Shown: piece after piece, positions 38,798 to 47,473 of the stretch
Position numbering within the stretch: the first letter of the stretch is position 1
Layout: every line of letters begins with the position of its first letter
Assembly: GCA_027459825.1 (NCBI GenBank)
Contig: DAIDGT010000007.1
Span: 1 to 47,473, forward strand
Length of the DNA stretch: 47,473 bases
Source of the DNA: a bacterium
GTDB lineage: Bacteria > Patescibacteriota > Dojkabacteria > JAKAPS01 > JAJZLI01
Direction: 5' to 3'
Translations under genes and position numbers: made by a program
Notes under the pieces: model-generated
What the model was told of the DNA's origin: nothing
Seen by the model: the letters and a program-made list of their open reading frames with translations, nothing else
Database searches by the model: none

Positions 38798-40369
38798 CTA
38801 ATTACTATACTTCCAATTTTCAACAGATTGATACCTTTGATAAGATGCAGTTAATTTAGAAAAATCAATTCCGACAATTTTATTATTCACAAAATACACA
38901 AAATTATTACTGTATAAAAATACGGCAGGATCAATTGACATTAACTGCTGCTGAAAAAGAGCATACGTTTCTTTTCTACTCTCTGTGTTTGGTGTTGTCG
39001 CTCCTATAACAAGTAGCTGATCAATCTGAGAATTATTTAGGTGAGAAAGATTCCCTTGGCTTTTAGAATACCAAAGGTCAAAATTGTTAGGATCCACACT
39101 ACCCTTAATATTTACAAGTACAGCCTGATACTTTGCTCCTGTTATTATCTTTTCAAGATTTTTATTAGATACAACAATAAAGTTAGTATTGATACCAATC
39201 TGATTCCAGGATTGTTTTAGGTATTTTATTACGTTTTTAGGGATAGAACTTTCACAATATATTGTAATTTTTACCCCTGAAGAGGAGATGTCTGATCTTG
39301 CTTGTTTTATATTATAATTGTATCTTTCTACTTTAGAAGAATTATCATATGCCCATGAATCCTGAGGGATAGGACCATAAACAGGAACTGCTTCTCCAGA
39401 TAATTCTTTCTGAATTAATTGTTTTCTGTTAACAGAATATGAGAGAGCATTCCTTAATTTTATATCTGTAACATTGCCAAGATTAAAAAATAAAGCAGTA
39501 TAATTACTACTCATTGATTTTGTATATACACTTATATTGGGATACTGGGAAAGGTTAATATTGGGGTACATATTAAAATATGCTCCATCTACACTTCCTG
39601 TTTCTAGCGCGCTTACAAGGTTATTATTATTATTGTAAATTTTGATTATGAATCTTTTAAAATAGGGGCTACCTTTATAGTATTTATCAAATCTATTTAA
39701 TACTATTTCATTTTTTGTAATATATGCAATTGAGTATGGACCACTTCCTATAATATGTGAAATATCAACTGAAAGATAATTGGATCCATCAGGAACAATA
39801 TCAAAATTGATATCAGAAAAAAATGTAACATCTGTACTTTGCAATTTAAACCCTATCTTATATTTAGATAAAGCATATATTGATATATTATTTAAAGATG
39901 GCGATGGAAAATTATCTTTCATGAAGTTGAAAGAATATATTACATCTGCAGAAGTCATATTTTTTCCATTTTGAAAATATATATTTTTCTTTAAATTAAT
40001 AATATATTCGGTTGAATTATTTAATGATTTCCATGAAGAGATTAAGTCTTTTTGCACATCACCATTAGGGAGAACGGTTGCAAGACGTGAAAAAATCAAA
40101 TGATTAATATCATTTACAAGATTGAAATTAGCGCTTGCATATGGATTATATGAAGTTGATGATGTAACAATACCCTCTGTGTATGTATTCCCCTCAAATA
40201 AAGAAAGATTAAAAAAATTTGATATATATAATAAATACAAAGATGTTAGAACAAATATTAGGGATATAAAAATATATGAGACAGGAGCTGTTTTACGTAA
40301 AACTCTTCCAAGTAAATACGGCCAATTCCATAAAGTCTCTCTAAATTTAATAAAAAAAGATTCCACCAT
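38798..40369 (-). CDS. ABC transporter substrate-binding protein (SBP family 5, peptide-type)
   Basis: NLVNDINHLIFSRLATVLPNGDVQKDLISSWKSLNNSTEYIINLKKNIYFQNGKNMTSADVIYSF. Confidence 0.88.
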   Translation of the reverse strand: MVESFFIKFRETLWNWPYLLGRVLRKTAPVSYIFISLIFVLTSLYLLYISNFFNLSLFEGNTYTEGIVTSSTSYNPYASANFNLVNDINHLIFSRLATVLPNGDVQKDLISSWKSLNNSTEYIINLKKNIYFQNGKNMTSADVIYSFNFMKDNFPSPSLNNISIYALSKYKIGFKLQSTDVTFFSDINFDIVPDGSNYLSVDISHIIGSGPYSIAYITKNEIVLNRFDKYYKGSPYFKRFIIKIYNNNNNLVSALETGSVDGAYFNMYPNINLSQYPNISVYTKSMSSNYTALFFNLGNVTDIKLRNALSYSVNRKQLIQKELSGEAVPVYGPIPQDSWAYDNSSKVERYNYNIKQARSDISSSGVKITIYCESSIPKNVIKYLKQSWNQIGINTNFIVVSNKNLEKIITGAKYQAVLVNIKGSVDPNNFDLWYSKSQGNLSHLNNSQIDQLLVIGATTPNTESRKETYALFQQQLMSIDPAVFLYSNNFVYFVNNKIVGIDFSKLTASYQRYQSVENWKYSN

Positions 40370-40380
40370 TTATTAATGAA

Positions 40381-40650
40381 TTATCCTTTTGCAACAATCA
40401 ATGATAAAAGTGTACTGGTAGCAAATAGAGTTGCAACTACAATAGTTGCATAAGTTAAAAACTTCTCTAATCCTCTGTGTGATCTAAATGATTCTCCCCC
40501 TCCATATCCACCAAATGTTGCAGAAAACGTTGCTCCCCTATTTTGTAAAATAATAAGGATTATAAGAATAATTGATAGGGCAATCTGCATTTTATCTAGT
40601 TGATTAGCGTTCATATATAAGATAATATAAAAAGTTATGAAATACTTCAA
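40381..40650 (-). CDS. secG: Preprotein translocase subunit SecG
   Basis: IALSIILIILIILQNRGATFSATFGGYGGGESFRSHRGLEKFLTYATIVVATLFATSTLLSL. Confidence 0.9.
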   Translation of the reverse strand: MKYFITFYIILYMNANQLDKMQIALSIILIILIILQNRGATFSATFGGYGGGESFRSHRGLEKFLTYATIVVATLFATSTLLSLIVAKG

Positions 40651-42625
40651 ATTATTGCTGGTTCCTATACTCTTTATAACTCTTTTGACAGGAAAAATTT
40701 ATGCCAGCTCTTCTTCGTATTCCGTCAATTATAACATTTTATATAATATATCGCGAGACGGAGAGACAAATGTCACATATAATATATCGCTTACGAATCT
40801 AACATCAACAGATTACGCTTCTTCTTACTCGCTATCTATTCCTAATACAGACATATCTAACCTTTCTGTTACAGATTCGTATGGTAATCCTCTAAATTAC
40901 ACAGATAATGTCTCAAAAGGAATTACAACAATTGTAACAAATTTCTCCTCTGTGGTTTATGGGTATGGAACATCACAAAACTGGGTTATATCATATAAGA
41001 CGAGTCAAATAGCCCTAGTGCATGGAAAACTTACAAATATTGTTATTCCGGGGTTTGTTAATAATGCAATATATGGTAGTATAACAACAACAATTAACAT
41101 ACCCGATTCACTTGGAAACGTTAATTTCTCTTCTCCTGTAAATCCTCAAATTACTAAAGAGAATGGATATTATTCCGTATTTTATAACAGTAGTCAGTCA
41201 TATACTCCATTAGGGATACTTCTTTCTATTGGTGATTACCAAAATTATGCATTTAAATTCAATTATAAACTTGAAAACACGGATATTTTTAATACACAAA
41301 TATTTAAAATAGTTATTCCTGCTGATTTTTCTACACAAGAAGTAACATTTTCAAAAATACAACCTACTCCAACAAAAACATATATTGATGGTGATGGAAA
41401 CTATATATTAGAATACCTACTCTCTCCTCGCCAGACAGTAAATGTTTCTATTAACGGAGAAGCCCAAGTATATTCAACATATGGACAGTTAAATAACCCT
41501 CTACCTCAAACATTATCATTGAGTCAGAGTGAAGTTAATGTATTAACTTCCACGCAACCTTACTGGCAGGTATCTAGTTCTTCTATAAAAGCTCTTGCGC
41601 AAAAGATAATAAAAGGAGATACAACAGTACTTCAGAAAGCTCAAAGTATTAATAATTATGTTTCCAGTACTTTGAAATATAATGATAAGGCAATACTTGA
41701 TTCAACAAGGCAAAGGTTAGGAGCGCTAAAGGCTCTCTCAGAACCAGATAATGCTATATGCCAAGAATATGCAGATCTATTTGTAACTCTTGCCAGGGCA
41801 GATGGAATACCATCAAGAATGCTTGCAGGATATGGGGATCCTCCTACCGTAAATGTTAACCCTCTTCCATCCAATATATTACATGCATGGGCGCAATTTT
41901 TTGATCCGTCATACGGGTGGGTAAGCGTTGATCCAACATGGCAGTCAACTTCAGGAGGATTAGATTTTTTTGGGAATGTGGGTTCTACTCATTTTGTCAT
42001 AGCAAGGTATGGAGAAAGTTCAATAAATCCTCCTTTAATATTATCTTTTGTAAAAGAAAAAAATCCTCAAAATAATATAAATATTGAAGCGACCTCAAAT
42101 GCATTTAACCCAAATCCTAATTTTATTCCAAGTGTAACAAATGCGCCAGATTTGATATCAGGTATCACAAATGAATTAAAAGTTAAAATAGATAATACTG
42201 GCAATCAAGTCTTAACAGGAGTATCTGTATCTTTAAATGCTCAAAATAAAAATTTACAAATAGGAAAAATAGATTTATCTCATGAAGCTATATTTCCAGG
42301 AGAAAGTGAGTATGTTTATATCCCTATAAAAATGGGTAGTTTTTTTGCAAACGGGAGCGAAACTGTACAAATAAAAGTGTCATTTGAAAATTATCAAAAA
42401 CAGATTATTACAAAAAATGTAATGACACTTCTAACATTTAAGCAAATATTTTTATCTGGTATTGTTCCTTGGGTTCTTGTTCTTATTTTAATCATTATAT
42501 CAATCATAATTTCAGATATAATACTAAAACTTAAAGTTGGTGAGAATAAAAGACGATGGACAGAAAATAATTACTATAGAATAAAAAATAAAAAAGTCCC
42601 ACCAACAAATTCTACACAAGAATAA
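40637..42625 (+). CDS. Secreted/membrane transglutaminase-like protein
   Basis: Signal peptide, AICQEYADLFVTLARADGIPSRMLAGYG...HAWAQFFDPSYGWVSVDPTW (Cys-His-Asp), C-terminal TM helix. Confidence 0.88.
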   Translation: MKYFKLLLVPILFITLLTGKIYASSSSYSVNYNILYNISRDGETNVTYNISLTNLTSTDYASSYSLSIPNTDISNLSVTDSYGNPLNYTDNVSKGITTIVTNFSSVVYGYGTSQNWVISYKTSQIALVHGKLTNIVIPGFVNNAIYGSITTTINIPDSLGNVNFSSPVNPQITKENGYYSVFYNSSQSYTPLGILLSIGDYQNYAFKFNYKLENTDIFNTQIFKIVIPADFSTQEVTFSKIQPTPTKTYIDGDGNYILEYLLSPRQTVNVSINGEAQVYSTYGQLNNPLPQTLSLSQSEVNVLTSTQPYWQVSSSSIKALAQKIIKGDTTVLQKAQSINNYVSSTLKYNDKAILDSTRQRLGALKALSEPDNAICQEYADLFVTLARADGIPSRMLAGYGDPPTVNVNPLPSNILHAWAQFFDPSYGWVSVDPTWQSTSGGLDFFGNVGSTHFVIARYGESSINPPLILSFVKEKNPQNNINIEATSNAFNPNPNFIPSVTNAPDLISGITNELKVKIDNTGNQVLTGVSVSLNAQNKNLQIGKIDLSHEAIFPGESEYVYIPIKMGSFFANGSETVQIKVSFENYQKQIITKNVMTLLTFKQIFLSGIVPWVLVLILIIISIIISDIILKLKVGENKRRWTENNYYRIKNKKVPPTNSTQE

Positions 42626-42663
42626 AGCATTTTATTCCCCATTTATCACTTATATAGGGTAAC

Positions 42664-45306
42664 TTGACAAGAGTTTTTTATACATATAATATAGTTTTAG
42701 CAATGGCAATTTCTAATAGTTTAAAAATTATTTATCAATACGGAGATATCACTTCAGAGAATGTAGGAAAAGTTGGTGAAAAAGCTCTCAATATTTCAGA
42801 AATTTACAGAATGTCTTTACCAACCCCTCCAGGATTCTTTATTTCATCTGATGCATATAGATATTTTTTAGATTTTTCCAAAATAGGAGAAATAATAAAA
42901 AGTAAACTTGGAGGTATCGACTTTCTAGATGATGAAGATATACAAAAATCTTCCGCGTATATGGAAGACTTGATTATGAGAGCAGAAATTCCTCCTGTTC
43001 TTGAAAAGGAAATATTAAGGGCATATTCAAAATTTTCAGGGTTTTCTGATTTAATTGTTTGTGTAAGATCATCTTTTGTATATGATAAAAATGTTGAAAT
43101 AAGTGAAAATGCTCAAACTACTTTTTTAAATATCAAGGGTGCATCTGAACTTATACTGGCAATCAAAGCTTGTTGGGCAAGCTTATTTGAAGTTGACTCA
43201 CTTAAATTCAGAAATAAAAATAAAATAAGTCAGCTTACCGCGTCTACATCGATAATTGTACAAAAAATGATACAAAATACTTCATCAGGTATTATGTTTA
43301 CAATATCTCCTGGCACAAATGATGATAATAAAATTTCGATACAAGCTGTAAGTGGTCTATGGGATATAGCAAATGCAAAAGATATAAACCCCGACTTATA
43401 TCACATAGATAAAAATTCTTTAAGGATAGTATTAAAAGAAATTTCAAAACAGGAACTTGCGCTAGTTAGAAATCCTAAAAGTAAAAGTATTAGTGATTCA
43501 ATCATAAAGACAAAAATACCAACAAAATTTCAAGAGAGCCAGAAAATAGATGATAAAAGTTTAATTCTACTAGCAAAGTATGGAAAAATTTTATCTGAAA
43601 TGTATAAATATCCTCAAGAAATAAGATGGGGAATTGAAAAGGGTAAAATATGGATATTTAAATCCTCTCCTATTCCTGGTGAAATAGAGGAAAACACAAA
43701 TCCAATACAGGAAGTAGATACAGTTTCTATTAAAGAAGAAATTCAAGAAGTAAATCAGGAAGATAATCAAGAAGTAGTGAAAAAACAGGAACAAAATTCT
43801 ACTAATAGTATAGGAGAACACACTTTAATACTTACAGGATCGTCTGGAGGAAATGGAAATGTTACAGGCACTGTTCGTATTATTCCTGAATTATCAGATA
43901 ATATGTCTATAGAAACAGGAGATATTTTAGTTACAAGAGATATTGATTCGGATAAATGGTTAGATACTCTATCAAAAGCATCTGCTCTAATATTGGATTT
44001 TGGAACAGATCCAAAATCTATTGCAAATGATGCAATAAGAAAATTGGGTATTCCTGCCATCTTAAGTACTCAAATTGGGACTAAAATTCTGCATAATGGA
44101 CAAAATGTAAACGTTGATGGTGTATCTGGTAAAGTATATTTAGAAGCATCTGAAGTCAAAAAAGAAATCGAGGATACACAAAATAATGTCAAAGAAGATC
44201 AAGAAACTAAAGAGATCGCAGTAGAACATGTTGAAATAGTAAATGAACCACAAGTTGTTGCCCCTGTGGAAGAAAAAGAAATAAAAGAAGAAATACCTGA
44301 GGTAATAAAAGAAGTAGGACCAAAGGAAGAACAAAAAGTAGAAATTAAACAACAGGAGAAAAAAACAGAAGAGGTCATAAGTGAAATTACCTCAATGCCT
44401 AAAGTCACTATAAAAACAGCTACAAAGGTATATGCGAGGGTATTTGATCTCGATCTTGCAGAAGATATATCAAAATTAAATATTGATGGAATGTATATTT
44501 CTGGAAATCAAGTTATTAAAAAACTTAAAATTCACCCAAAGCAGGCCCTAAGTTCTCAAAAACAAAAAGAGTATGTAACAGAACTTGCTAAGATAGTTGC
44601 AAATGTATGTTCTCTTGTTCCTCCAACAGAAACTGTAGTATATGAAATTTCTAATTTTTCATCACCAGAATTATTTGAATTGGATGGAGGTCTGCAGTTT
44701 GAAACCAAGGAGGAAAATCCAGTTATAGGATATAGAGGCGCAATTAAACATATTAAAGAGCAAGAAACTTTTGATATGGAGCTTGAAGTTATAAAGTTGG
44801 TTAGGAATAAGTATGGACACAAAAATTTATGGATATCAATACCATATTTGAGAACTCCACAAGAGCTTATAGAAGTAAAAAAAATAGTTCTAAATCATGA
44901 TCTGAGAAGATCTTCTACTTTTAAGATATTTGCTAATATAGATCTACCCGCTAATGTCATTATGCTAAACAAATTCTTGGAAGTTGGAGTTGATGGAATT
45001 AATATAAATATAGAACATCTTTCTAATATCATGATGGGTATAGATATAAAAAATCCCAAAATATCCAATCTTCCTTATAAAGATAATGAATTAGAAGAAA
45101 CTATCATAGTTGACACTCTGAAACAATCAAATAAATATAAAACTGTTAACATGGTAACCTATTCCAATCTACTAGATAACCCTAAATATTTAGAGTATTT
45201 GATAAAAAAGGGAGTAAATATTCTAAGTATTGAACCTGCAAAAGCTCAGGAGACAAAAATGAAAATTTCAGAAATTGAAAGATCTGTAATAACTTCAAGA
45301 AAATAA
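42664..45306 (+). CDS. PEP synthase-like multidomain protein with altered catalytic residues
   Basis: N-terminal PPDK_N/ATP-grasp (VRSSFVYDKN, CWASLFEVDSLKFRNK, VQKMIQNTSSGIMFTI), central swivelling domain (DILVTRDIDSDKW...LGIPAIL), C-terminal TIM-barrel-like end (DNPKYLEYLIKKGVNILSIEP). Start may be the ATG at 42703. Confidence 0.82.
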   Translation: MTRVFYTYNIVLAMAISNSLKIIYQYGDITSENVGKVGEKALNISEIYRMSLPTPPGFFISSDAYRYFLDFSKIGEIIKSKLGGIDFLDDEDIQKSSAYMEDLIMRAEIPPVLEKEILRAYSKFSGFSDLIVCVRSSFVYDKNVEISENAQTTFLNIKGASELILAIKACWASLFEVDSLKFRNKNKISQLTASTSIIVQKMIQNTSSGIMFTISPGTNDDNKISIQAVSGLWDIANAKDINPDLYHIDKNSLRIVLKEISKQELALVRNPKSKSISDSIIKTKIPTKFQESQKIDDKSLILLAKYGKILSEMYKYPQEIRWGIEKGKIWIFKSSPIPGEIEENTNPIQEVDTVSIKEEIQEVNQEDNQEVVKKQEQNSTNSIGEHTLILTGSSGGNGNVTGTVRIIPELSDNMSIETGDILVTRDIDSDKWLDTLSKASALILDFGTDPKSIANDAIRKLGIPAILSTQIGTKILHNGQNVNVDGVSGKVYLEASEVKKEIEDTQNNVKEDQETKEIAVEHVEIVNEPQVVAPVEEKEIKEEIPEVIKEVGPKEEQKVEIKQQEKKTEEVISEITSMPKVTIKTATKVYARVFDLDLAEDISKLNIDGMYISGNQVIKKLKIHPKQALSSQKQKEYVTELAKIVANVCSLVPPTETVVYEISNFSSPELFELDGGLQFETKEENPVIGYRGAIKHIKEQETFDMELEVIKLVRNKYGHKNLWISIPYLRTPQELIEVKKIVLNHDLRRSSTFKIFANIDLPANVIMLNKFLEVGVDGININIEHLSNIMMGIDIKNPKISNLPYKDNELEETIIVDTLKQSNKYKTVNMVTYSNLLDNPKYLEYLIKKGVNILSIEPAKAQETKMKISEIERSVITSRK

Positions 45307-45342
45307 CTTGAGAAAAGACCTCGTTTATTAGATAATAAAGGT

Positions 45343-46833
45343 ATGATTTCAAAAGAAAAAGTCATCCTTGTTATACTCGATGGATTTGGAATTCCTTCAT
45401 CTTCAGATAATGTTATAAGTTTAGCTTACAAACCTTTCTTTGATTGGATAAGTAAAAACAGTATTTATACAAAACTGAAAGCATCAGGAACATCTGTCGG
45501 ACTTCCAGATGGAATTATAGGAAATAGTGAAGTTGGCCATATGAATATTGGAGCAGGAAAAGTAGTTCAACAATATTCTAAATTTATTTATGATGATATG
45601 CAAAGTGGGCTCTTTTTTAAAAAAGAGTCTCTATTAAATTTTATAGAAAAGATAAAGTCTACAAATGGAGATATTCACCTTATGGGACTACTTTCTGATG
45701 GTATGGTACATAGTAGTATAGATCAGTTAGAGGAAATACTTTCTTTTTTGAAAAATAACACACAAATAACTGTATATCTACATATATTTTCTGATGGCAG
45801 AGATAGTGATTATAAAAGTGTAAAAAAATACATAACACAAATTGAACCAATATTATCTGAGAAGGTAAAAATAGCAAGTATCATTGGTAGATATTATGCA
45901 ATGGATAGGGATACTCACCTTGAAAGGACTACTAAAGCCTTCGATTTAATAAAAAGTCACAAAGGAAAAGCTGTATCAAATATTTTGGATGCAGTGAATG
46001 ATTCATACAGCAGAAAAATATATGATGAGTTTATTGAACCGTATTATATTGAAAATACTCCACCAATAAGAGAAAATGATGGTATTTTTTTCTTTAACTT
46101 TAGAGAAGATAGAGCGAGACAATTAACAAAAATGTTCCTTGATAATACAAACAATACTTTTCTTGCAATGGTAAAGTATCTGGATGAAGATAACCTAGAG
46201 TATATCTACGATAGAATTCACGTACAAACACCTATTGGAGATGTTATATCAAATACAAATTTATACCAATTTAGAATTGCAGAAAGTGAAAAATATGCTC
46301 ATGTAACATACTTTTTTAATGGAGGAAGAGAGGAAGCGTATAAAGGAGAAGATAGACTGGTAATTCCTTCTTTACGAATTCCAACATATGATATGAAACC
46401 ACAAATGAGAGCATATGATATAACAAGAGAAGTTATATCTAAAATACACCTAAAAAAGTATTCTTTTATTGTTGTTAATTTTGCTAACCCAGATATGGTT
46501 GGACATACTGGTAATTTTCAAGCATGTAAAATGGCAATTGAATGTATAGATAAATGTTTACAAAAAATATATACAATCACAGAAAAAGAAGGATACGATA
46601 TTATCATAACTGCAGATCACGGAAATGCAGAAGCTTTAGAAAATAATGGAAAGGTACATAAGGAACACACGACATCTTTAGTTCCTTTTATTTTAAAAAA
46701 TAAAAAAGTAACAAAAGGTGTAGAAATTCAAGAAGGTATACTTGCAGATATTGCGCCAACTATACTGAATATTTTAAAAATTAAAAAACCTGATACCATG
46801 ACAGGTCAAAATTTAATAGATAATGTATTATGA
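45343..46833 (+). CDS. gpmI: 2,3-bisphosphoglycerate-independent phosphoglycerate mutase
   Basis: VILVILDGFGIP, GNSEVGHMNIGAGKVVQQ, FSDGRDSDYKS, IGRYYAMDRD, FFFNFREDRARQLT, ADHGNAEAL. Confidence 0.97.
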   Translation: MISKEKVILVILDGFGIPSSSDNVISLAYKPFFDWISKNSIYTKLKASGTSVGLPDGIIGNSEVGHMNIGAGKVVQQYSKFIYDDMQSGLFFKKESLLNFIEKIKSTNGDIHLMGLLSDGMVHSSIDQLEEILSFLKNNTQITVYLHIFSDGRDSDYKSVKKYITQIEPILSEKVKIASIIGRYYAMDRDTHLERTTKAFDLIKSHKGKAVSNILDAVNDSYSRKIYDEFIEPYYIENTPPIRENDGIFFFNFREDRARQLTKMFLDNTNNTFLAMVKYLDEDNLEYIYDRIHVQTPIGDVISNTNLYQFRIAESEKYAHVTYFFNGGREEAYKGEDRLVIPSLRIPTYDMKPQMRAYDITREVISKIHLKKYSFIVVNFANPDMVGHTGNFQACKMAIECIDKCLQKIYTITEKEGYDIIITADHGNAEALENNGKVHKEHTTSLVPFILKNKKVTKGVEIQEGILADIAPTILNILKIKKPDTMTGQNLIDNVL

Positions 46834-47473
46834 GATTTAAAATAGAAGAAGACACAAATATATTTGATGATAAAACTAATTGTATACACGGCAATTTTTT
46901 ACAAACTTCTTCCTGGGGGAAATTAAAACAATACGAAGGATGGACACCATTAAATATTATATTTTATGATTCAGAACTTGTCATAGGATATGCAATAGCC
47001 CTGGTACGAAAACAATCATTTTTTAAGATAATGTACATTCCAAGGGGACCAATAGTTGAAGATTTTAAATATTTAGAAGAAGTCATTAACACTCTTAAAA
47101 GTATTGCTGAAAAACAAGGGTGTTCTATGCTTAAAATAGAACCTGATATTGAATATAAAGAAGAATATTTAGATTATTTTAAAAATTTTAAAATATCAAA
47201 AAAAATAATTCAGCCTCTAGCAACAGGAATATTAAATCTTAAATTAACTGAAGAAGAATTAATAAAAAATATTGAATCTAAAAAAAGGGTTAGGGTGAGA
47301 AATAAGTTTAATTTAGAATTTAAGAGAGAAGATGAAAATATTGAAGGCTTTTATAGTATACATAAGAAAACATCTGAGAACCAAAACTTCAAAACAAGAA
47401 GTATGGAGTACTTTAAAAGAATTAAAGATATATTTCAAAATAATATAAGAGTATACTGTGTATATAAAGATAA
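46830..47473 (+). CDS. FemAB/lipid II:glycine glycyltransferase-like protein (partial, runs off the window)
   Basis: ATGA overlap with gpmI; MRFKIEEDTNIFDDKTNCIHGNFLQTSSWGKLKQYEGWTPLNIIF...MYIPRGPIVED...IESKKRVRVRNKFNLEFKRED. Confidence 0.8.
   Translation, partial: MRFKIEEDTNIFDDKTNCIHGNFLQTSSWGKLKQYEGWTPLNIIFYDSELVIGYAIALVRKQSFFKIMYIPRGPIVEDFKYLEEVINTLKSIAEKQGCSMLKIEPDIEYKEEYLDYFKNFKISKKIIQPLATGILNLKLTEEELIKNIESKKRVRVRNKFNLEFKREDENIEGFYSIHKKTSENQNFKTRSMEYFKRIKDIFQNNIRVYCVYKD

Overview
This is an AT-rich bacterial chromosome segment whose gene content and style suggest a Patescibacteria/CPR-like genome (inference). The first ~8 kb is accessory DNA: an IS481-like end remnant, an m5C methyltransferase / restriction enzyme / Vsr cassette, a possible HEPN protein, a TraG/VirD4-like ATPase with a replication-relaxation protein, and orphan coding remnants. 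The rest is mostly core or housekeeping: sufB, a mini-sufD and a Rieske gene; tgt; a molybdopterin oxidoreductase with TauE and DUF1634; an ABC-2 exporter; PadR, SDR, MazG-like and DHFR-like genes; a Fic/Doc-type toxin-antitoxin pair; six tRNAs; secG; a transglutaminase; a PEP-synthase-like protein; gpmI; and a FemAB-like gene cut by the window end. The most interesting signals are: (1) a ~360-nt GC-rich intergenic region at ~13.49-13.85 kb that looks like an unassigned structured RNA, with several stems that use G-U pairs only on the minus strand; (2) a PEP-synthase-like protein lacking the phospho-carrier His and the C-terminal catalytic Cys motif; (3) a Doc-type toxin with the motif His replaced by Asn, preceded by a double-palindrome operator next to the antitoxin start; (4) a SUF cluster without sufC; (5) a GC-rich small membrane-protein gene; (6) a glycosyltransferase gene that runs antisense into a tRNA gene. 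All family calls come from reading motifs by eye; no database searches were run.
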